Below, piece by piece: positions 8,410 to 17,000 of a stretch of 58,092 nucleotides of DNA; position 1 is the stretch's first letter, and every line of letters begins with the position of its first letter. The DNA lies in the IMG/VR virus record IMGVR_UViG_3300042290_000649, positions 1 to 58,092 of that record. One strand, given 5' to 3'. The notes under the pieces are model-generated. The model was not told the DNA's origin. It saw only the letters and a list, made by a program, of their open reading frames with translations, and made no database searches. Source of the stretch: a virus. Both the position numbers and the translations under genes were made by a program.

Positions 8410-8573
8410 CTGTTGAAGACCTATTTAAGAAGATTGGCGCCCAGACCATGGAGATCGACGCTCTTCGCCTGGAGATTGACCGCCTAACCAAAATCGTTGC
8501 ACAATTTCAGGCAGAGTCCGTCAACGACGCGATTGAGGCCACAAAGGAAAGCGGCGAAAAGAAGACGAAGTAA
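8406..8573 (+). CDS. Small coiled-coil protein downstream of TerL
   Basis: This 55-residue frame starts at an ATG that overlaps the TerL stop by four bases (ATGA) and ends at TAA 8571-8573. The peptide is highly charged with heptad-like spacing (MEIDALRLEIDRLTKIVAQF) and a Lys-rich tail (GEKKTK), so a short coiled coil is likely. Function is unknown. Its coupling to TerL suggests a packaging accessory. Confidence 0.65.
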   Translation: MTVEDLFKKIGAQTMEIDALRLEIDRLTKIVAQFQAESVNDAIEATKESGEKKTK

Positions 8574-9002
8574 GTGATCCGGGATGTCGTTAGCGCCCAC
8601 AGGGCGAAGAACCCGGCACCGTACAGGGAATTCAACGAGGTCTTAGTAAAGGTCTTAGAGAAGTACGGGATGACGTTCAACACCTTTGCAAGAGTTGCCG
8701 CAAGCCTTGGCGTCGAGATGACGTTCAATCGCCTGCGGGACGTCTACTACGAGCGCGTTATTATTATGGACAACGACATCCTGACGCTTAAGAAGGTCTT
8801 GGCTGCGCCCGCGAAGGACGCAACCTCAACTAGGATTATCGCCATGTACCGAAATTCCGTGGACGCAATGTGCCGTTCGTGCGCAAACAACGACAAGAAC
8901 CCAAAGTGCTGGGACTCAACCTGCCCACTCAGGCCGGTTTCCCCGCTCCCCCTTGCAGAGGGCAACGACCTTGAGGAGGACGATGACAATGATTTACTCT
9001 GA
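8574..9002 (+). CDS. Hypothetical protein with Cys-rich C-terminal segment
   Basis: This 142-residue frame starts with GTG directly after the previous stop (TAAGTG). The N-terminal part looks helical (YREFNEVLVKVLEKYGMTF). The later CRSCANNDKNPKCWDSTC spacing could bind zinc or iron. The protein ends in a strongly acidic tail (LEEDDDNDLL). No family is recognised. It continues the terminase operon and overlaps the next gene by 14 bases. The start is moderately supported. Confidence 0.6.
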   Translation: MIRDVVSAHRAKNPAPYREFNEVLVKVLEKYGMTFNTFARVAASLGVEMTFNRLRDVYYERVIIMDNDILTLKKVLAAPAKDATSTRIIAMYRNSVDAMCRSCANNDKNPKCWDSTCPLRPVSPLPLAEGNDLEEDDDNDLL

Positions 9003-9279
9003 TCAGATGAAGCACCCCACGGAAATTGTTATCCGTTACACGGGCAGTTCCGCACACGCCAAATGGCACGTGCTCTATGGTGGCGTGATTCAGGACACTG
9101 CAACCTCCCCAGAGCGCGCCCTTGAGGCTGCTGCTCGGTTCATTATCAGCACAATGACTGACGATGATGAGAGCGGGGAAATGCGCATTCGCTGGGTGGA
9201 TGTTCCCGCTGGCTTTACCCCGCCAGACGCCTCTGCCCTAGCCCCGATTATCGAGGACGACTCCGAGCCGATCCACTGA
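8989..9279 (+). CDS. Small hypothetical protein, end of terminase operon
   Basis: This 96-residue protein has its preferred ATG at 8989, eight bases after AGGAGGA. An in-frame ATG at 8983 is too close to that site. It is a mixed alpha/beta acidic protein (EIVIRYTGSSAHAKWHVLYG, then TDDDESGEMRIRWVDV) with no recognisable motif. It meets the ParB-domain gene tail to tail and overlaps it by 32 bases. Confidence 0.6.
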   Translation: MIYSDQMKHPTEIVIRYTGSSAHAKWHVLYGGVIQDTATSPERALEAAARFIISTMTDDDESGEMRIRWVDVPAGFTPPDASALAPIIEDDSEPIH

Positions 9280-9760
9280 CCGACTTCCCGCAGTGCGGGC
9301 ACTTCTTATCTATCTTCTCTGAGTCTAGCGGGCCAGTATCCATTGATGAGGCAATAAGTGCGTCAACGTCCTCTTGGTCGTAGCCCGTTGCTAGGAGGTC
9401 GCCATCTGCCGCTGCTGCTGATAGGAGCGCCGCAAGGGAATCTTCATTGTAGTCAGCCTTGTCGGAAACCCTGTTGTCTGCAAGCATAATGTTGCGCGCC
9501 CTTCGGTCGTCGACATCCAGGAAGATGACAGGGACTTGCTTCCAGCCAAGTTGTCGGACAGCCATAAGTCGGTGATTCCCGACCAGCACAAAGTTGGTTG
9601 ATTTCTGTGCAATAAGCACACCGTACCAGCCGTTCTGGCTGATGGAAGTAATAATCGCCCCAACGTCTCCGTCCCGAGGGTTATCGGGATGATTGGTAAT
9701 CTGGTCAATTTCTACCCAGGCTACCGAGACATCAGGGCGATCACTAGCGGCTTTCGCCAC
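9248..9760 (-). CDS. ParB/sulfiredoxin-domain protein
   Basis: This 170-residue protein starts with GTG (9758-9760) after AAGGCG. The ParB N-terminal (Srx-like) fold is recognisable: IDQITNHPDNPRDGD, then GVLIAQKSTNFVLVGNHRLMAV with the GNHR nucleotide-binding motif, then VPVIFLDVDDRRAR. The helix-turn-helix and dimerisation domains of chromosomal ParB are absent, so parS binding by this protein is unlikely. The C-terminus has half a zinc ribbon (KKCPHCGKSV) and then a basic tail. Phage homologues may be CTPases, nucleases or regulators. It is co-directional with the lysis genes. Confidence 0.78.
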   Translation of the reverse strand: MAKAASDRPDVSVAWVEIDQITNHPDNPRDGDVGAIITSISQNGWYGVLIAQKSTNFVLVGNHRLMAVRQLGWKQVPVIFLDVDDRRARNIMLADNRVSDKADYNEDSLAALLSAAAADGDLLATGYDQEDVDALIASSMDTGPLDSEKIDKKCPHCGKSVSGSARSRPR

Positions 9761-9762
9761 GA

Positions 9763-10170
9763 TTACGCCTTTGGCTCCTCTTCGAGGTCGTTGATTCCGT
9801 CGCCGTCAACATCGACCCAACCCTGCTCGCCGGCAAGGCTGCCAGCCAACTGGTCGGCAATGCCGTCACCATCGGTATCAATTGCCGAACCGGCAATGTG
9901 TGCGGTGCTTGCCTGCTCTTCGCGGGCAGCCTTTACCTTGCCAACACCAAACTTCGTGTCCTCTGGATTGAGGGCGCGAACGATTACCTGGAGGGTTGCC
10001 GCAATGGCACCCGAGGCAACAGTTCGGAAGTCATCGTTAGTCATGTCAAGAATTGGTGCGCCGGTTGCAAGCATCACGGCAATACCCGTTGCAAGGCCGA
10101 CACGGAACGCTTCGAGAAGCGCTTCGTCTATACCGGTGTTATCAAAAACCCATTTAATCTTTGCAATCAT
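9763..10170 (-). CDS. Holin-like membrane protein with two calcium-type repeats
   Basis: This 135-residue protein follows the endolysin gene. A hydrophobic segment (FRVGLATGIAVMLATGAPIL, about residues 22-41) and possibly a weaker second one (VASGAIAATLQVIVRAL) suggest a membrane protein. The C-terminus has two acidic loops, DTDGDGIADQL and DVDGDGINDLE, of the DxDxDG calcium-binding type seen in thrombospondin type 3 and dockerin repeats. The ribosome binding site (GTAGGAGAACATC) is good. Position next to the endolysin supports a holin. The calcium-type tail is unusual and might face outside. Confidence 0.68.
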   Translation of the reverse strand: MIAKIKWVFDNTGIDEALLEAFRVGLATGIAVMLATGAPILDMTNDDFRTVASGAIAATLQVIVRALNPEDTKFGVGKVKAAREEQASTAHIAGSAIDTDGDGIADQLAGSLAGEQGWVDVDGDGINDLEEEPKA

Positions 10171-10179
10171 GATGTTCTC

Positions 10180-10956
10180 CTACTGATTTACTACGCCCGT
10201 GCCACCACAGCGGGAGCACGGTACGGTTGCTACCGGTGCCGCCGGCTGCGGTGCTGGAGCAACTGGAGCCGCAGCAACGGGTGCTGGAGCAACTGGTGCT
10301 ACTGCCTGAGCCGCTGGTGCTGGTGCGACCCAGCCCTTTGGCGCTGTGATAATGATGATGTGCTTAAACGCTGGGGCAACGTGCTTCTTAGACACGCGCT
10401 TTGAGTCGGCAAGAGTGAGGAGAATCTTCTCGTCAATCTTTACGCCAAACTGCTCAGCACCCTTGCCGGAGCGCGTTGGGCACGCCCACTGCCAGCCGTC
10501 GATTGGATCGTAAACGGCTGAAGTCATGTGGCCATACGTGCGGGTAGGCTGCTTCTGCTTAACCCACCACCAGCGCTGCCACTTTGCATGCCATGCGGAA
10601 ACTTCCAAACCCTTAGGGTAGCCAGCAGGCTGCTCGACCCACACCCCAAGAGCCGCTCCGGCCTTGGCAGAGTTGATGACATCGTTCCAGTCCTTTGCCC
10701 AGCGGGCATCGGCGCCTAGAACCTTGGCTGTCTTTATAAGGTCGGCCAGCGTTGAGCCGTTGTCGCTTACGCCCTGCTTCTCCACAAAACCAGTTGCTTT
10801 TGCCTTAGCGGCAATGCCGTCTGCGGCAGAGAAGTCCTTGCCTGGAGCGTACTTAAACGCCCAGGAAACTGCTGCAGCCACTGACGATGGGCCGCAGTCG
10901 TCAAGAATGCCGCCCTTCTCTTCGTGGTCCAACTGACTCTTAACCTTGTACTTCAT
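10180..10956 (-). CDS. C39-like cysteine peptidase, candidate endolysin
   Basis: This 258-residue protein starts after AGGAAACC. The N-terminal motif DDCGPSSVAAAVSW (Cys near residue 21) is the catalytic-cysteine block of C39/papain-like peptidases, and YGHMTSAVYDPIDG (about residues 141-154) supplies the histidine and aspartate. A Trp-rich strip (KWQRWWWVKQ) may contact the wall. A Pro/Ala linker (APAPAAQAVAPVAPAP) follows, then a C-terminal PCSRCGGTG like half of a DnaJ zinc repeat. Beside a holin-like gene it is the best endolysin candidate, cleaving peptide cross-links. It could instead process virion or host proteins. Confidence 0.72.
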   Translation of the reverse strand: MKYKVKSQLDHEEKGGILDDCGPSSVAAAVSWAFKYAPGKDFSAADGIAAKAKATGFVEKQGVSDNGSTLADLIKTAKVLGADARWAKDWNDVINSAKAGAALGVWVEQPAGYPKGLEVSAWHAKWQRWWWVKQKQPTRTYGHMTSAVYDPIDGWQWACPTRSGKGAEQFGVKIDEKILLTLADSKRVSKKHVAPAFKHIIIITAPKGWVAPAPAAQAVAPVAPAPVAAAPVAPAPQPAAPVATVPCSRCGGTGVVNQ

Positions 10957-10997
10957 GGTTTCCTACCTTTCCGGGTTGTACCCCGCTGATGTGGCAT

Positions 10998-11026
10998 ATC
11001 ATACACCATGTAACAAAGCGCCTCAA
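10998..11026 (-). promoter_or_regulatory. Promoter for the lysis cassette
   Basis: On the minus strand TTGAGG (11021-11026) and TATGAT (10998-11003) are separated by exactly 17 bp. They lie between the stop of the tail-tip gene and the endolysin start about 42 bases further on. This would give the lysis genes their own promoter apart from the late operon. Confidence 0.6.
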
Positions 11027-11030
11027 TGAC

Positions 11031-14000
11031 TTAAGCGTTTTCCAGTTCGGCAACCCTGGCCTTCAGCGCAGTAAACTCGGCATACATCTCTTTAATCGCG
11101 GCAGCAGAGATAGCAAGAGCCCTAATCCCATCAATATCCGGCATTAACAATTTACCGTCAGTAATTTCATCTATTCTTGGATCTGGCGCTAAAATATCTT
11201 GGGTATCAACTAGAGAGGGTTCAATTTCTTGAAGATCTTGAGCGATAAGACCAATTTGCGTCTTACCTTCAGGCACTTCTTTCCAATTAAACGTGACTGG
11301 TCGCATAGATAGGATTTTAGCAAGGCCGCCACTATAGTCGGAAATGTTTTGCTTTAGCCTAATATCAGATGCAGAAGTTAGGTTGACGTAATAAACCCCG
11401 TCGGAAAAGTCATCAGCGTATATTCGTCTTGTTCCTGATTGGTTAAAAATTGCCAAATCACCAGCAGACATGTTTGTAGCGGTTGGCGCCGTTCCGAAAG
11501 AAGGGGTTAGGCTGGTGTCTACCCATGTTTTTGTGAAATATGAGGTTGACCCTATACCAAGAGTGCCATAAACCCTTCCGGTAACTACAAGGCTATCGTT
11601 CATAGTCAGGTTTGTTCCGTCATAGCCAAGATTGCTAGAGCCGTTTCCTCCAGGGAAAAAGGCAGAGGCAACAACGGGGGTAAAGGTCGCCCTAGAACTG
11701 CTGGTGTAGAATCCAATTGAGTTGTTTGAATCAGACGCGCTAAACGGGGCAATGTGTCCGCGATTTTGCTTGAATGAAAGACCTGTTGTTGAAGTAGAAG
11801 CCGATCCAATGTAAAGAGTCTTGTTTGCTGTAATTAAGTCTTTGGTCATCTGAAGCACGTTTGTAAACTGACCAGTTGCGGCCGTACCGGTTGCGCCAAG
11901 CGTGGTGACGCCAAGATTTAGCGTTCCTGTCGCGGTTGTTCCATTTCCTGCCGCTGCAATATCCCCCTGTGTGGTGTTTCCGGCAACAACAACTGCCGGA
12001 CGGAATAGCGTTCCTGTATCAACTGGGTCAAAGTATCCGCCCTTTGCTGCTACTTGCCCATCGCTTGTTACGGAAAATGAGGAACCGACGCCGATGGTAA
12101 TTGATCCGCCAGTTATGCTCACGCTAGATGCAGAAAGCGCTCCAGCATTAGTTACGGCAAACGTTGCGCCTGCCCCGTCGGTACCGGTTGCCCCAGCAAA
12201 GAATGCCAATCCAGTGTCTAGTGCGGTGTCGATAAGCCCGGCATATTTTACTGAACCAGTGCTTGATGCGTTTGTCAGCCTGTCCGAGGCAATCGTGTAT
12301 CCACCAATCAGTCCAGAAGTTGCAGTCATCGCCCCAGCGTTAGTGACGGTAAATTTTGCGCTTGCCCCGTCGGTACCTGTCGCCCCAGCAAAGAAGGCAA
12401 GACCCGTTTCGTCGGCCGTGTCTATCAGGCCAGCGTATTTCACCGAACCGGTAGTTGATGCGTTTGTTAGCCTATCGGAAGCAAGTGTGTACCCGCCAAT
12501 AGTGCCGCTTGTTGCCGTGATTGCCCCATCGTTTGTCACAGAGAATTTTGCACTTGCCCCAACGTTGTTTGTTGCGCCGGCAAAGAAGGCAAGGCCGGTA
12601 GATGGTGTATCAAGAATTCCAGCATACTGACCAGAAGCGCCACCAGAATTTGTCAGGCTTGTTGAATTAAGCGTCCATCCGCCAATGAATCCGCCAGTGG
12701 CCGTGATGTTGCTAGTAGAGATTGTTCCAGTTACGCTTGCACTTGTTGCCGTCATCGCACCAGCGCTTGTTACGCTAAAGGTGCCGCTATTGACGCTAAT
12801 GACGTTTCCTGCCGCTGGACCACCAGTAATGGAAAGGTTATTGGCGACTACGGAACCGTCGTTGAGCACCTCGAAGACTGCGCCGTCTCCTGCGCTGTTG
12901 GTTGCCCCGGCAAAGAATGCCCTACCGAGAAACACTGGGTCGGCAACAACTCCATAGAACTTAGTTGTTGCACCAGAGGTTGCAGAAGAGTAAAGACGCG
13001 AACTTGCCAACGTCCAACCACCGACGGTTCCACCTGTGGCGGTAATGTCGGAGGCGGTCACTGCGCCAGCATTAGTTACGGCAAACGTTGCGCTTGAACC
13101 GGAAGTATTTGTTGCCCCAGCAAAGAATGCCAATCCAGTGTCTAGTGCGGTGTCGATGATCCCTGCGTACTTGCTTGCCCCAAGATTGGTTAATCGATCA
13201 GAAGCAAGAGTAAATCCACCAATTGCGCCGCTTTTTGCTGTGAGTGCTCCTTGCGGGGTGACGCTAAACGGCGCGCTTGATGGCGTCTCGTCGCCGGCGT
13301 AGATTGAGTATCCACCGCTCGTTGCAAGTGCTACGTAGGAAGTGCTTGTGCCAGAGGAAAGTTTTGTTGACGCAAGCGTCCACCCTCCTACCGTTCCGTC
13401 CTGGGCGGTAATGGTCCCTGTGTTGCTGACGGAGAAGTTTGTGCTTTGGATGGCGTTTGCGCCAAGGTTCCCAAGGGTGACTGTTCCCGCCTTAATAAAA
13501 TCGGCATTAATGGTTACATCTGAGGCGGTCGCTGTAATAATGTTCTGGCTGACGTTTGCGGGGTTCTTAAGAACAAACCCGGTATCAACGCTAAACCATG
13601 TACCGCTCGCTGACTCGCCAGAGATTCTCGCGCCGGTATAGACAAAACCAGTTGCGGCAACTTCCGCCACAGCGCTTGATGTTGCGCCCTGATAGGTGAT
13701 GGTGTACGGGGAAGACGCGGTAATTGAAAGGACGTTGAACGCCCCGTTAAAGTCGGCATCTGTTGCCCATGGAGCGCTTGTTACGTCAATTGTGATGTTT
13801 TGCCCAACGGTTGCATTGACCGCTGTGGCTGTTTTTATCGTCACAATTCCTGATGCGCTTCTTGCTAGGTATGAAATTGCTACGGGGGCGTCACCGACGC
13901 TTACCGTTCCGCCAACGACGCTAATGTTTTTAGCAGTTACGCCGCCTGATGTCGACACCCTGAACGGTGCTGTTGCAAAATCGCTGGAACCTGCCCCGGC

Positions 14001-17000
14001 CCAGAACCCATTGCCGCTCATGTGGGCCTGGCTTGGGCTAGAAGATCCCGCAGTAATAATTCCGTTGTTATTTAGGACGACGTTCCCGCTGCTTGAGGAA
14101 ATCGTTGCTGCTCCGACTGTCCAGCCACCGATTGAACCACCAGTCGCCGTGAGGTTGGACGCCGTCACGGCACCGCTTGTTGCAAGGGTGAATGCAGCGG
14201 AAGTTGGGTTTGCAGCGCCGCCCCAGATCCCCTGGAAGGTTGGGGTAATTGAATCTGGGTAATTACCAACACGCACAACGCTTCCGCCGGAACCAACGGT
14301 AATCTCTGTTGCCTCAATGCCCGTAACATTCAAGAAGTCAGCATTGAGGTTTGCGGTTGAGCCGTTAACTTCAAGAACCACATTTCCAGCATCATCGCGG
14401 ATCGTTACGCCGTCCTTGTCCACCTCAAACTGCGGAAGTGTTGCCGTTCCGTCGGAGATAACAGACATTCCAGTAGAGATGTTGAGTGTTCCTGCAGTAA
14501 TCAAGTCTGCGGTCAGCGAGGAAATCTGCGCGCTGCCGATTGTTGCATCCTCAATGTCAACCGTGCCAGTAATCTTGTTGGGGGATCTAAATGTTGGAGT
14601 TGTTTCCTGAACTGCTGCGCTTTCGTTTCCGGTTCGATCTACGGCTGAAACCTTGTACTGATACAGGTTGGTGTAGTTCGAGAACGATGTATCGATATAG
14701 ACGTTTGTTGAGGTTTCGGCAATCTTTACCCATGGCTCGTTAGGGGTTGTTCCGGCGTCGTACTGCTTTCGATAAATCTTGAACCTGCTGAAGTCGGTAT
14801 TGTTAGTGTTTTGATCTGGAAGTGCCGGATCGTAGAATCCAAAGCCCCATGCAATCGCTATTGACTTAAGGCTTGCTGTCACCGTAACGCCCGTAGGGGC
14901 ATCTGTTGGAGTTGTGTCTGCTGGCAGGATTACCGAGTCGTCAACAAAGTCGGACCTGTTGCCAGTCCTATCCTGGGCAGCAACGCGGAAGAACAACTTC
15001 TTCCCTGGTTCCGCCTGGAAAGAGTGGGTGACTTGCGCTGCTATTCCCGTCGATACGGAACGAACTTCTGGGGTTTGCGCAACGTTAATGACCTGCGCAT
15101 TGGCGAAGTTAGCGTCATACCCATACTGAACAACGTAGTTGGAGAAGTCGTCTTCCTGACTTGGCGTCCACTTAGCAATAACTGTTGCGCGCGTTACCCC
15201 GTCAACCGTCTGGATGAGAGATCCTGAAGGGGCTGTGAGGGCAAGGTTGGATGGCCTTGCTGGCGGAAGAACGTCGTTGAGCCGAAGTGTTGCCTGCTTA
15301 ATGTCGGCAAAGATTTGCGTGACGCCCTTCTTAATAAGCGACGGATCGCTACCAAGGGTTGTTGTCCAATAAATTCTGTCGCCTAGGAACTTGCCTTTGG
15401 TTCCCTTGACAACAAGCGGCTCTGCAATGTCGTCAGCGGCCCAGATGAACGGGATAACTGTGCCGACCTCTGGCGCCTCCTCAAGGTGGTCAAACTCCCA
15501 CGTGCGCATTGCAACGCCTTTCTCTTCCCAGAAGGCGAGCGCGCGAACCTCTGCCTTGGCCTCGGAGTCAACCAACTGATCGTTCAGGCTGGCCTCGACC
15601 ACCTTGCCGCCGCTCTCCCAAAGCCCAGGAGCAAAGTCAAACGTCTTGTAGTAGTACACATCTGGCTCTCCAGAAAGCGCGGCGCCACCGGCCGGAAGGC
15701 TTGTAATAGTAATGGACGTTCCAACTTGGGTTGCCTTTAGCCGCATGGTCATTCGGCCTGCGCCAATATAGATCTTGTATCCAGTTGCGGTCGGAACAGC
15801 AGACCAGTTTGCAGAGAGAGTCCTAACTGGAGTTGGCGCGACTACGTCGGCGTCAGTAATAATCTGCGTAGCGTATTTTACATAGACATCGCCAGTCGGT
15901 GTTGTTGCAACAACTCGAACAAAATAGGTATTTGCAGCAAGCGATCCACCCTGCGCTTTTGTGAGCGCCAGCCCAGCGTTGTATTCCACCGACTCCAACT
16001 CGTTTGTGTTAGTTGGGTCCTTGTAGACACCGTACACAAGGAGCCTATTCGCAATGCTGCTTGCTTCACGCGGGGCTTTTGGCGTTTCAAATCCACGAAG
16101 CGGAACTGGGTATTGTGACTCAGAGGGGCGATCAGAGAATCCGTATGTGCCAGTCACCTCAATTAGAGAGAAGTCTGTCCAGGCACATGCTCCAGTTGCG
16201 CCAGACTTGCGCTTGGCTATAAACCGAGCGGAGACTGCGGTGGCGTGTGACTTTGCAATAGCCCAGGCCTTACACCAGCGCTGCTCATCGGTTCCGTCAA
16301 AAGAAACAGAGCGGCTAAGCGTGTTCGATGAACCTACCTGAGTCAGGCCGGCTGCATCGCTATAGAATCTCAGTTCGCAATCCCAACTTGATGAGAAGTT
16401 TGCATCCGCCCAGCCGCGAACGCGTGGCATGTAGGTAGTGTTGCTCGAAACGGTGATCGGATCGGATTTGGTTTCGTTCGTTGAGGATGAGCCAGAGGCG
16501 ACAAGCGCGTTGCCGAATCCAAATGGACCACGGGAAGGCTGGATAGTGTGGTTTGTTCCAAGTGTCCAGTTAGTTGACGAGGAGTCAAACCGTGGGTTCT
16601 GGACGAGTTCCTGCGCCTTCTTATTGGCATAGTGAAGATTCTTTGCCGCGTCTACCCAGAAGATTGAGCCAGTCTTGTCGCTGATTGTCTTCATTGCCTG
16701 CTTCAGGGTCTTGCCGCCAAACGGGCTTGTAAGGATTACGCCTGTCTCCAGAACGGGACTGAATCTAAAAGAAGCATCCGGGTCTGGTGTCCCATCGGCA
16801 AGAACCTTTGCTGGCTTTACATAGTCAAAGTTGTTAATTCCGGGATCGAGTTCTGGGTCAATGGCGTTAAAAATACCCTTGTAGTTGGCGTTCTCTGGGT
16901 CAGATGAGCCAGAGATAATGTCGACGTCGATGCTCCCCTTCTGAACGTACTTTTCTGGGCTTGTAACGGTGTTGGTTACGGGTATTGTTGAGAGTGAGTA

